Shown here: piece by piece, positions 36,587 to 44,659 of the stretch
How positions within the stretch are numbered: position 1 is the first letter of the stretch
Layout of the letters: each line of letters starts with the position of its first letter
Assembly: GCF_032248455.1 (NCBI RefSeq)
Contig: NZ_JAVTTP010000001.1
Location: forward strand, 806,001 to 870,000
DNA length: 64,000 nucleotides
Source: Pricia mediterranea
GTDB taxonomy: Bacteria; Bacteroidota; Bacteroidia; Flavobacteriales; Flavobacteriaceae
Reading direction: 5' to 3'
Made by a program: the position numbers and the translations under genes
The notes under the pieces: model-generated
What the model saw: the letters and a program-made list of their open reading frames with translations, nothing else
Database searches by the model: none
Told to the model about the DNA's origin: nothing

Positions 36587-37705
36587 ATGAAATATGCAAT
36601 CTTATTTCTTTCCATCCTTCTTTATACTGCCGGCAACGCCCAAGATCACTCCCACATGGGCGCCCAACCTCTTACCTATCCCAATATCCCAGGGTACACC
36701 ACCTTAAAAACCGATTTTCATCAGCATACCGTTTTTTCCGATGGAAATGTATGGCCCACAATACGGGTACAGGAAGCCCTGCGCGAAAACTTGGATGCAA
36801 TAGCGCTCACCGAGCATTTGGAATACCAACCCCACGCGAAGGATATTCCCCATCCCGATCGAAACCGGTCCTTTGAACTGGCGAAAGCTATGGACGAAGC
36901 CGAGGAACACGGACTTCTAGTTGTACACGGATCAGAAATAACCCGCTCAGAACCTGTGGGGCATAGCAACGCCCTTTTCATATCCGATGCGAACCAATTG
37001 TTGCACGAAAAACCGGAGGACGCTTTTGCCGCGGCCAAGGAGCAAGCGGCCTTTGTGTTCTGGAACCATCCCGCATGGCATCGTCAGAGTCCGAAAGGCA
37101 CTCCGATATTGAGTGATTTTCAGAAGGCCCGGATCAAGAACGACGAGCTTCACGGTATCGAGGTGATAAACAACGTCGAATATTCCGAGGAGGCACTAAA
37201 GCTTGCCTTAGAGCAAGACCTGACGATAATGGGCACCAGCGACATTCACGGTCTCATTGATTGGAACTACACCGAAAAGGGAAACCACCGGCCGATCACC
37301 TTGGTCTTTGCCAGGGAAAAAAGTATAGAAAGCCTGCGCGAAGCCCTCTTTGCGGGACGAACCATTGCGGTCTTTAACGACTTGATGGTAGGCCGGGAAG
37401 AATTCCTCGCTCCATTGCTTCAAGCCAGTATCGAAATTATCAAGGCGGAATATATCGAGAACACCCAAATAGTGGAAATAGAACTCCAAAATATTTCGAG
37501 CAGCGACCTGCTTTTTGAAAACGCGATGGATTATACCTTCTACGATAGCTCGCCGGTCTTTGAGATTCCGGCCGGGAAATCGAAGATTTTACAGATCAAG
37601 ACTTTGGAAAAAAAGGATACCGTTACCTTAAAACTTAAGGCTTTAGGTTGTTTTACCGCTCCTCAGCAACAGCCGGTCATCGAGTGGGGCGTTCAGGCGA
37701 AGTAG
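36587..37705 (+). CDS. PHP-domain phosphodiesterase (Sb-PDE-like), exported
   Basis: 372 residues. Signal peptide 1-18 (cleavage near GNA-QD). A PHP metal-dependent phosphoesterase core follows with its metal ligands: DFHQHTVFSDG near 45, ALTEHLEYQPHAKD, VVHGSEITRSEPVGHSNALF, FVFWNHPAWHRQ and IMGTSDIHGLIDW. The C-terminal third (from about 265) is a beta-rich region (EIELQNISSSDLLFENAMDY). The architecture fits the Sb-PDE family, named for a Sphingobium enzyme that hydrolyses phosphodiesters, including organophosphorus diesters. It may scavenge phosphate. It follows a sulfatase by 108 bp on the same strand, but no shared pathway is evident. Confidence 0.85.
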   Translation: MKYAILFLSILLYTAGNAQDHSHMGAQPLTYPNIPGYTTLKTDFHQHTVFSDGNVWPTIRVQEALRENLDAIALTEHLEYQPHAKDIPHPDRNRSFELAKAMDEAEEHGLLVVHGSEITRSEPVGHSNALFISDANQLLHEKPEDAFAAAKEQAAFVFWNHPAWHRQSPKGTPILSDFQKARIKNDELHGIEVINNVEYSEEALKLALEQDLTIMGTSDIHGLIDWNYTEKGNHRPITLVFAREKSIESLREALFAGRTIAVFNDLMVGREEFLAPLLQASIEIIKAEYIENTQIVEIELQNISSSDLLFENAMDYTFYDSSPVFEIPAGKSKILQIKTLEKKDTVTLKLKALGCFTAPQQQPVIEWGVQAK

Positions 37706-37753
37706 GCCAATGTCGGTGTCATCGTTAAGGCCTATTTCGGGGATTGATCCTAA

Positions 37754-38974
37754 TCATTGGAAATCGGCAGGCTCCGTGCCGTCCACATAATCCTGTAGAT
37801 ACGAATATCGTTCGGTCAACTTGCCTTTATAGGTCATGCGGGCACGTTGCAAAATGCCATCTTTATCCCCATTGAAAAAAGCGGGTATCACATTTTTTAA
37901 AAAGGCCTCACCAAAACCTTCGCTGGCATCGCGTGGCAGTTCGCAGGGCAGATTGTCGACGGCCATTACCGCAATGGCTGAAGGATCGGTGTAGTCCGTC
38001 TCTCCTTCCGTTTTTGGGTCATACCCGTAGATGGGATTCTGGATGGTTGACGGGCGAATGGTGCATGCAATGGGTCCATCGATATCGCAACTGATATCCG
38101 CCACCACTTTTATTTTGAAATCCGCTTGCTTGGCGTCTTCCCGAGTGAAGAGAAACGGCGCATCCTGTGCGTGAAAATGGCCCGCAATATATAGATCGGT
38201 GACTTTAGCGAACCGATAGAAATTGGATTTATATTCTTCGGGATTTTCAAAGAAATCAGCTTTGTTTCCGCGCACCCCGTCCTTGCGTTTATTGTACTCA
38301 CCGGCATCGATTTGACAGTACACCGGTTCGTCAAATTCCCTTTTAAGGTATTCGTCAACATTGACCCTTTTCATGCCCATGGCGTCCAGCATTTCCCGAG
38401 ACCCGTCACCGACCCTGCCCCTACCAGTAAGAAGCACTTTGATTTTGGGCAGTTCAAGGGTCGTCAGCACCTTGATCAATGCTTTTTGGTCGGGCAGCTC
38501 GTCGGCCTTGGGCAACTTATAGGCGTCGTATTTGAGCCCGAATGCCCGGAATCCGTTATAGGCCCCGACAATGCCGGCATACCTCCCAAAGGCGACCAGA
38601 CGCTGTTCGTTCTTATCGGTAATGACCTCATGATCGTAAAGCTCGATATTTTTCTCCAAGATGGCCTCAAGGAGGTCCCGATTGTAGGGCTGCTTTTTGA
38701 TGGTATGCGAAAAAAAGAAGTACTTTTTATCGCGGATGAGTGCATCCATGGGCACCTCTTTTACGCCCAACAGTACGTCGCATTGCTCCATATTAAGGTC
38801 GACCTCTATGCCCGCTGCCCTGTACTCCGCATCGGTATAGGTACGGATGGGGGAAGGTTCGACGATGATTTGGGCATTCTGATGCTTCGATACGACCTTT
38901 TGACAGGCTTGCGGGGAGAGCACGACTCGCCGATCAGGGGGATTTTTACGTTCGCGGATGATTCCGAATTTCAT
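37754..38974 (-). CDS. Saccharopine dehydrogenase-like NAD(P)-dependent oxidoreductase
   Basis: 406 residues of the alanine-dehydrogenase/PNT superfamily, related to lysine-forming saccharopine dehydrogenase. The N-terminal domain starts with the family opening KFGIIRERKNPPDRRVVLSP and has GVKEVPMDALIRDKKYFFFS and HTIKKQPYNRDLLEAIL. The nucleotide-binding loop is LLTGRGRVGDGSREML. The C-terminal part contains VVADISCDIDGPIACTIRPS and NLPCELPRDASEGFGEAF. In Bacteroidota this protein is often labelled only as an oxidoreductase; lysine metabolism is plausible, not proven. No signal peptide: cytoplasmic. Its stop is 48 bp from the convergent PHP gene. Confidence 0.82.
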   Translation of the reverse strand: MKFGIIRERKNPPDRRVVLSPQACQKVVSKHQNAQIIVEPSPIRTYTDAEYRAAGIEVDLNMEQCDVLLGVKEVPMDALIRDKKYFFFSHTIKKQPYNRDLLEAILEKNIELYDHEVITDKNEQRLVAFGRYAGIVGAYNGFRAFGLKYDAYKLPKADELPDQKALIKVLTTLELPKIKVLLTGRGRVGDGSREMLDAMGMKRVNVDEYLKREFDEPVYCQIDAGEYNKRKDGVRGNKADFFENPEEYKSNFYRFAKVTDLYIAGHFHAQDAPFLFTREDAKQADFKIKVVADISCDIDGPIACTIRPSTIQNPIYGYDPKTEGETDYTDPSAIAVMAVDNLPCELPRDASEGFGEAFLKNVIPAFFNGDKDGILQRARMTYKGKLTERYSYLQDYVDGTEPADFQ

Positions 38975-38984
38975 TCAGTGTTGA

Positions 38985-39040
38985 GTTTATGGGTTTATGG
39001 GTTTATGGGTTTATGGGTTTATGGGTTTATGGGTTTATGG
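38985..39040. repeat. Perfect octanucleotide array (GTTTATGG)7
   Basis: Seven identical tandem copies of GTTTATGG, starting 11 bp upstream of the start codon of the saccharopine-dehydrogenase-like gene. A partial inverse copy (CATAAACCCATAAAC-like) lies at about 34817-34832. Confidence 0.9.
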
Positions 39041-39132
39041 GAACGGCATAGTATTTGCCATAAATGTAGTGGGATTTGAAGGGATGGACAAATTCCCTTC
39101 CCGATAAAAATTATGGGATGCAAATTTTTGAT

Positions 39133-39140
39133 TAACTTTG
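39133..39140 (+). promoter_or_regulatory. -7 box for ssrA
   Basis: TAACTTTG matches TAnnTTTG about 200 bp before the mature tmRNA 5' end, implying a precursor with a trimmed leader. No TTG at the right distance. Confidence 0.35.
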
Positions 39141-39232
39141 CCATCCTTTCGAAAAAGGAATAGTTCTTTGAAAAAAATCATTGAGTAGCATTAAAATCTT
39201 TCGGCGTTGTCACTTTGGCTACGTCCGGGGGG

Positions 39233-39317
39233 CAATTCGATTACGTTGATTTTTGGACTTGGGCACAGGTGGTCATCGGGTACCCCGAGACTGCGCCCGG
39301 GGTTCAATTCGATTACG
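39233..39317. repeat. 13-bp direct repeat pair upstream of tmRNA
   Basis: CAATTCGATTACG occurs at 39233-39245 and 39305-39317, each preceded by a G-run, 59 bp between copies, just upstream of the mature tmRNA 5' end. Confidence 0.6.
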
Positions 39318-39345
39318 AAAATCGGAGATTTTCTATCTCATTGAA

Positions 39346-39742
39346 GGGGCCGACTGGTTTTGACAGCGAGACCAATGGCAATGTAAGCATGCCGAGCGCT
39401 GGGGTACAGCTCGTAAATCACATACTTCACACTTTTAATTGGCGAATCTAATTACGCTCTTGCCGCGTAACCCGAATCACAGTACGGTTATGCCACGGCT
39501 CCGCAAGGCGGAGTAGCGAGATGTCCCTGAACAGCCCTTGTTGACGGCGGTTCTTCAAGGGGCACCATAGAAGTCAACACAAGGGCAGCGTTCGCTTTGA
39601 CGCTGCCACTAAAACTTAAAGAAGCTAAGTGTACGTTAGGCCGTTTCCGGTCAGGCGTGCATCGAAAACCAAGCGGAAACTAAGCATGTAGAAGGCATTG
39701 TAATTGCTTGTTTGGACGAGGGTTCGAATCCCTCCGGCTCCA
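39346..39742 (+). ncRNA. ssrA: Transfer-messenger RNA (tmRNA)
   Basis: Rescues stalled ribosomes by adding a degradation tag. The 5' end GGGGCCGACTGGTTTTGACA and 3' end GGGTTCGAATCCCTCCGGCT are the diagnostic tRNA-like halves. The acceptor stem GGGGCCG pairs with CGGCTCC, discriminator A at 39742. The encoded 3' continuation is CGA, so CCA is added post-transcriptionally. The tag is read from 39441 as GGC GAA TCT AAT TAC GCT CTT GCC GCG TAA, peptide GESNYALAA, ending in the protease-recognised ALAA. GC-rich hairpins follow (for example CTCCGCAAGGCGGAG), the pseudoknot region. Length about 397 nt, normal for one-piece tmRNA. Confidence 0.95.
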
Positions 39743-40044
39743 CGATTAAGCCAAAAGCCACACCAATAGGCGTGGTTTTGTTGTTTTATGGAGGAATTGA
39801 ACTGGCTCAAAATTTCGTAGTAAAACAGCGAAACTAGCGCGCAGCGCGTGGTTTTGAATTTACTGCCACCATGTGTAGTAAATCTGCCGGTCAAGGGTAT
39901 ATCAAGATGAATTAGAAAATTCATGTAAGCTCAAACTACCACTTAACTTTTCGTCCGATTTTTTATTGCAGGTCCAGTAATGGTTTTGTCCAACATTTTA
40001 GACGGTTTATACGATCATTTTATCCTTTTCGTAGTATTGCCTAC
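39743..40044. other. Region between tmRNA and the DUF5916 gene
   Basis: Apart from the terminator at 39753 I see no gene. It includes the GC-rich AGCGCGCAGCGCGT and is otherwise AT-rich. No duplicated tmRNA 3' end and no integrase were found here. Confidence 0.4.
39753..39787 (+). terminator. ssrA terminator
   Basis: AAAAGCCACACC / GGCGTGGTTTT stem with a 4-nt loop and one mismatch, followed by TTTTGTTGTTTT, 10 bp past the tmRNA. Confidence 0.65.
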
Positions 40045-42300
40045 CTAAAAACGATAGGTATAGACCGCCTTCAGCGCCCCGCCCTGTTGTATGGTAAAGA
40101 GCCTTTTGTCCATTGCCGGGCGGTTTAGCCAATTGTGGTTATAGACAAAAAAAATGTCGGTACCAGGGGTAAGTATCCATCGAAATCGGGTATTGGTGCC
40201 CAGAATCTCACTTACATCATCGAACTGGATATTTGACGAGAGCGAAATATCAGGGGTAAAATCAAGGCCAAGGTCTAATTGGAATAAATTGGTGTCGAAT
40301 CCGCTGTTATCAGCGGTTACCCTAGTATGCGTGTACCCACTGCTGAGATTGATACCGGGTGCCGGGCGAAGGGTCAAGCCCAATACCCAGCTTGATATAT
40401 TCCCGGTCCAAAATCCTCCCGCTTCATAACCAATGGAGCCGGATACCTTACGAAATGACGCAGAGGAGGCCTCCAATTCGTAACCCCAGTTCACGTATTC
40501 GCCCGGGGCCACGATAACCGGGCCGTCGCCAAGTATATCAAAATTTTCATCGAGAAATTCAAAGTTCCTAGATACTTGGATACCTAATCCATCCCCGGAT
40601 TCAAATCGAATCTCTCCTAAGGTAAACCTAAGGTTTTCGGTAAGAAGTTCGTTTTCCAACGAAGTGAGATACTCATAGTAAATTCCCCATTCTATTTCTC
40701 TAATAACGTTGCTCTTTTCAAACAGGGGAGCGTAGTTTATTGCCGGTTGCAACCTTTTAAAACCATTACGATGGTTAAAACCGACCGCTGGATCGTACGC
40801 GTCCCCAAATTCCCTATATGAAACCCATGCTGACCAGGGCTGGTTGGGAAAATTAAAACGGAATCCACGGACCGATCTATCCGACATCGAGGTAGCATCG
40901 TCAAGGGGAGAAGCGGGGTTGTGCCCAACAAAAAAGGCCGAGAACTGCAGTGTATTATAACCTAAGAATTCTGAAGTACTTAAGTTTAGGTCCGCGCCCC
41001 ATGTCTTTCTATCTTGAATGGGGTTGCCAAAAAATATATCGTCCTCGGTGCTTCTATGGGTATATAATACGCCGATAGAACTCTCCTTCCAAAAATTTCG
41101 TCTATATCTGGCCACTGTAAAACTTTCCGGATTCAGCTCTCCCTTCTTTTCTGTTCGCAAGTGTAACAGTGCAATATTATTCTTACCTACATTCCCTATA
41201 AGACGCCCCCCATACTTGATAGGGATAGGGACCCCTTTCACCAGTCCGATCCTGCGACTAAAATATGGTTCTGGATTACTTGAAGGTGCAAATTGTAAAA
41301 TGGAGGACCCCTCTAGAAAAAAATCTCTTTTTTCGGGAAAACGTAAAGGAAAACGAGTAAGATTTATTTGTCGATTGTCCACTTCGGTCTGCGCGAAATC
41401 AGTGTTATATGTAAAAGAGGCTTTCAACTGGGATGTAATATTGTAATTGATATCAAACCCGAAGTCCGCAGAGGTCGTATTGATCGACGCATCGCTCTCT
41501 TCATCATATTCTTTTCGGGACTGGGCAATGGCATAGGGCACGACCCCCAACCCTAGCCCCTGCGATGGATCGACAAGACCTGTAAGAATACCGGCATTCT
41601 GCGGTCGTAGCAAACCTTGGTTCCGACGGTGGCCCGTCCATAACTGTTCTTCGTTCTTACGGCGTACGGTCCTCTGAAAATTAATACCCCAAACATCACT
41701 GTTGGAATCAAAGTTCAAGGTGCGAAAGGGAATCCTGATTTCGGCCGACCAGCCAAAATCACCAATATAGGTCCATGTATTCCAAATACCATCCCAGTCT
41801 TTGTTCAAAGTTTGACCCTGCCCTGAAGAAATGAGACCATCCCCGCGTAATCCCAAGGGATTGATTTCAAAAAAATAGGCACTTCGCTGGTCCATAAAAG
41901 TATCCAAAATCCATCTAAAACGATCGTCGGTCTCCAGCGGTGCGTCCCTCTTCTTTTGAAAAGCCTTAAGACCTGAAGGATTACTATCATAACAAACTAC
42001 TGCTATATAAAGATTTTGGCTATCGAAGGCGATTCTTACTTCTGTTCGCTCCGTTGGCTCGCCCCCTTCTTCAGGTTCCTGCATCAAGAAATTGCCATTG
42101 CCCGGAATGTTTAACCAAAACTCTTCATCAACAACACCATCCATATGAAGCTCGGTGCCACGTAACGGATACCCAACGATTTCTTTCGGAACGTTTTCAA
42201 TAGTACTGTCCTGGCCAAAACCCAGAATAGGAAGAATGTATATGGATATCAAATAAATGGCTTTAATCAGAATTTTTGTAAAACGATTCTCGAAAATCAT
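40045..42300 (-). CDS. DUF5916 outer-membrane protein with N-terminal CBM9-like domain
   Basis: 751 residues. A signal peptide (about 1-30, ending LGFGQD) leads into a carbohydrate-binding module 9-like domain (LHMDGVVDEEFWLNIPGNG, VRIAFDSQNLYIAVVCYDS, SAYFFEINPLGLRGDGL, WSAEIRIPFRTLNFD, WGINFQRTVRRKNE). The rest is a DUF5916 beta-barrel: DFAQTEVDNRQINLTRFPL, FPEKRDFFLEGSSIL, YFSRRIGL, and a C-terminal strand AVYTYRF. DUF5916 proteins are common in Bacteroidota and may take up or bind polysaccharides; some sit beside peptidases. It is monocistronic between ssrA and the large operon, with its own TTG-N17-TATTTTTG promoter. Confidence 0.85.
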   Translation of the reverse strand: MIFENRFTKILIKAIYLISIYILPILGFGQDSTIENVPKEIVGYPLRGTELHMDGVVDEEFWLNIPGNGNFLMQEPEEGGEPTERTEVRIAFDSQNLYIAVVCYDSNPSGLKAFQKKRDAPLETDDRFRWILDTFMDQRSAYFFEINPLGLRGDGLISSGQGQTLNKDWDGIWNTWTYIGDFGWSAEIRIPFRTLNFDSNSDVWGINFQRTVRRKNEEQLWTGHRRNQGLLRPQNAGILTGLVDPSQGLGLGVVPYAIAQSRKEYDEESDASINTTSADFGFDINYNITSQLKASFTYNTDFAQTEVDNRQINLTRFPLRFPEKRDFFLEGSSILQFAPSSNPEPYFSRRIGLVKGVPIPIKYGGRLIGNVGKNNIALLHLRTEKKGELNPESFTVARYRRNFWKESSIGVLYTHRSTEDDIFFGNPIQDRKTWGADLNLSTSEFLGYNTLQFSAFFVGHNPASPLDDATSMSDRSVRGFRFNFPNQPWSAWVSYREFGDAYDPAVGFNHRNGFKRLQPAINYAPLFEKSNVIREIEWGIYYEYLTSLENELLTENLRFTLGEIRFESGDGLGIQVSRNFEFLDENFDILGDGPVIVAPGEYVNWGYELEASSASFRKVSGSIGYEAGGFWTGNISSWVLGLTLRPAPGINLSSGYTHTRVTADNSGFDTNLFQLDLGLDFTPDISLSSNIQFDDVSEILGTNTRFRWILTPGTDIFFVYNHNWLNRPAMDKRLFTIQQGGALKAVYTYRF

Positions 42301-42369
42301 GTTTTTTTATCGCATTTGTTTTATCCTTTTCATTCTATGCCCCCAGATTCGCAACCATTGACCTTATCC

Positions 42370-42397
42370 CAAAAATAGGACAAAATTTTCCATTCAA
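42370..42397 (-). promoter_or_regulatory. DUF5916 gene promoter
   Basis: Minus strand TATTTTTG (42370-42377), matching TAnnTTTG, with TTG (42395-42397) 17 nt upstream; about 70 bp before the start. Confidence 0.55.
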
Positions 42398-42665
42398 CTG
42401 TAGCCTTCCCCTTTTTGGCAGGCATATAAAAAATGATATACCGGATTTTGTGGAGTTCCGTTATTGCCAAGGTCAACGGTTGACCGCATGTCAGTTTGTA
42501 GAAAATTTTCCGTAATTATTTATTTGGTTCCTTGTTAGCGGGATGATTATTAGGTCACTAGTACAGAAGTCGTAAGAAATCTCCGTTCATGGGTATTTTT
42601 GGACCTAGCTTGAGAGGTAAAATTCAAAAGAAAAAACTGGGGCGAGAGAACAACTACAATTTAGT

Positions 42666-42692
42666 AAAAATCATCTTAACAGATTTTAAGAT
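42666..42692 (-). terminator. Terminator of the five-gene operon
   Basis: Read on the minus strand, ATCTTAA and TTAAGAT form a 7-bp stem with a 6-nt loop, then GATTTTTAC gives a U-run, about 90 bp past the last gene of the operon. Confidence 0.4.
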
Positions 42693-42784
42693 TTCACCCA
42701 CAAATAGTATATTTCATTTACAATAAGGGAAATTTGTAATCATTCAATAGTTAATGGTTTGAACCTCCCATTACTACGCTGATT

Positions 42785-44659
42785 TTATGACCTCTTTTTT
42801 GTGGGCACTATCTGATCGAACGCAAGGCCGCTATGGCCTTCCCCCCTACCGGTCTGTTTTCTAGCCCCAAACCAGTTCACCACTTTGCCATTGTACCACC
42901 TGGTCCTTTGGTAGGTCTGATAGGCACGGATACCCGCCCTGGGGATTTCTTCTTCGTGGATAAAATAGGCCTCGACCGGATCTTTATCCAGCCCTTCGCG
43001 TACCAACTGGGTCCTTGGTTTTATCTTCTGGGCGTTGCCCGGGGCATCGTTCTCCAAAATGCGGGGCATGGAGGCCCGTTGTAATTGGATTTCCCTTGAG
43101 CTTCCCTCCACATGCACGGGAATAAACGGAATCCAATTTTCCGGCACCGTATTCATGATCTGGTAGCGAATATTGGCCTTGAATTCGATATCCTCAGGAA
43201 CGATAATGCCGTCCCCGATTTCCTGGTTCAATATTTTTTGATAGAATTTATGCAGTTCAAAGGCAGCCTCCCCTCCGTGCTTTCCGGTACCTGATGGCAG
43301 CGGAATCTTTTTTTCGATGGCCCAGACCATGTTGGCGATCTCATCGCGGATAAATAGGATTTCTTCTAAGGGTTTGCCTTCAAGGATTTTTTCTACGGTG
43401 GGAAGGACCAACAGGCTATTGTCCGCAGGTTCCTGTTGGTTTCCCTTGGTATTCAAGGAATACATATTCCAGCGTTTCCAGGCATCGTCCAACCCTTTTC
43501 CGGCGGGTTCTACCCAGATTTTTTCCCCAAAAACATTGGTGACGGAGAGTCCCTTTACGTTGGAGATACTACCAGCTGGAAGCGTAAACGGCACCAAAAA
43601 CCAATCGTTGGCATAGATGAGTCCGAATTCGATAAACAGCAGTTTGTTCAGATCGGTGGTATCGGGATCGATATCCCCAAAATTGGTCTGTCCGTCCTCA
43701 AACCGCCACCATCGGGTATGGGGCATCCCATCAAAGGAGATGGTGGTGGGGAAGAACGAATTGGTGTCCCTTGTCCTTGGATCGGGGGGAAGTACAACCT
43801 CCGGTTCGGTTTCCAAGGTTAGTTTGTTCGGATCGATATCCAGATTGTACCAATCAAGATGGCCGTGGTAGTATTCATCGGCCACCATCACTTTCTCATC
43901 GGTTTCATCGGGTGCCGAAACGGAAAATTGATATTCCATCCTCGGGGGCAGCCACGCATTGTTATTTTCATCCTCGGGTTGAAGGAAAAATTCCTCGAAC
44001 CAGGTTGTAAATCTATCGCCCAAGGCATCCAAAGCGGCATCACCGGCTTGGGTAGTACCGTCGGAGGCTGCATTGCCTTCCTTAAGATGGGTATAAAGCG
44101 CATAGCCGTCCATACTGCGTTCGGCCACCGCGGCAAATTGTTGCCATGCCTCCCTATGGGCCGTTATTCGTCCCGAAGCTTTCTCGTCCGGATCCGGAAG
44201 GATAAAAGGATACAGTCCAATATATTCGCTCCGCAGGGCAGCCGGGAAATCGGATTGGATCAATTTTAGCCAATGCCTCCCCATCATAAGACGGATGTCA
44301 AGGGAAATCTCTTGGGCCCCCAATTTAAAGGGAACTTTTTTCTGCTCCACCTTGGCTTCCAAGGGTACCTTGTCGTCATAGGCCTGTACCTGCATGCCAT
44401 CGGCCTGATATTTGGTAAGCCTGGTAGTGGCCATCTGTATTTTCGCAAAGGCCGGCGATCCGGCATCGTCGCCCCTAAACTCGCCCAACTGCCACTGTTT
44501 GGTAAGCATCCATAGGGGATCGCGAACCTCGGCCTTTAAAGCACGGTCAAAATCGTCTGCCCGTGGCCTTGCCTCCAAGCGGTTCCAGAGCGTAATGGTG
44601 GGGAGGAGCTTTTTGGTGAGTACCTCTGTAATATTATTGACGGCTACGTAATTATTCAT
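42785..44659 (-). CDS. Conserved uncharacterised protein, Trp-rich N-terminus (operon gene 5)
   Basis: 624 residues, no signal peptide and no membrane helix. I do not recognise a characterised domain. The most conserved-looking part is at about 21-65: ITLWNRLEARPRADDFDRAL and DPLWMLTKQWQLGEFRGDDA, with many Trp and acidic residues. Other distinctive parts are WWRFEDGQTNFGDIDPDTTD, FGLIYANDWFLVPFTLPAGS and YQTYQRTRWYNGKVVNWFGA near the end. It is soluble and rich in aromatic and charged residues, like a structural or scaffold protein. Its start overlaps the stop of the upstream 1873-codon gene by 8 bp, so translation is probably coupled. Confidence 0.8.
   Translation of the reverse strand: MNNYVAVNNITEVLTKKLLPTITLWNRLEARPRADDFDRALKAEVRDPLWMLTKQWQLGEFRGDDAGSPAFAKIQMATTRLTKYQADGMQVQAYDDKVPLEAKVEQKKVPFKLGAQEISLDIRLMMGRHWLKLIQSDFPAALRSEYIGLYPFILPDPDEKASGRITAHREAWQQFAAVAERSMDGYALYTHLKEGNAASDGTTQAGDAALDALGDRFTTWFEEFFLQPEDENNNAWLPPRMEYQFSVSAPDETDEKVMVADEYYHGHLDWYNLDIDPNKLTLETEPEVVLPPDPRTRDTNSFFPTTISFDGMPHTRWWRFEDGQTNFGDIDPDTTDLNKLLFIEFGLIYANDWFLVPFTLPAGSISNVKGLSVTNVFGEKIWVEPAGKGLDDAWKRWNMYSLNTKGNQQEPADNSLLVLPTVEKILEGKPLEEILFIRDEIANMVWAIEKKIPLPSGTGKHGGEAAFELHKFYQKILNQEIGDGIIVPEDIEFKANIRYQIMNTVPENWIPFIPVHVEGSSREIQLQRASMPRILENDAPGNAQKIKPRTQLVREGLDKDPVEAYFIHEEEIPRAGIRAYQTYQRTRWYNGKVVNWFGARKQTGRGEGHSGLAFDQIVPTKKRS

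Larger units (their letters stand above)
38975..39345. other. Spacer before ssrA with octamer array and direct repeats
   Basis: Holds the (GTTTATGG)7 array, TAACTTTG (39133-39140), an exact -7 box for the tmRNA, and two copies of CAATTCGATTACG. A short plus-strand frame here overlaps the tmRNA and is not a gene. Confidence 0.5.
42301..42784. other. Intergenic region between the DUF5916 gene and the large operon
   Basis: About 480 bp with no gene found on either strand. Holds the DUF5916 promoter and the operon's terminator-like hairpin. Otherwise AT-rich. Confidence 0.45.

Noticed and set aside
38985-39040. Considered as a CRISPR array
   Set aside because: Units are 8 bp, with no spacers and no cas genes.
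39215-39451. 78-codon plus-strand frame before and into tmRNA
   Set aside because: Overlaps the mature tmRNA start and tag region; no protein-like features.
39625-39924. 99-codon minus-strand frame across the tmRNA 3' end
   Set aside because: Its middle is the well-known spurious translation of tRNA-like and tmRNA sequence; the tmRNA explains it.
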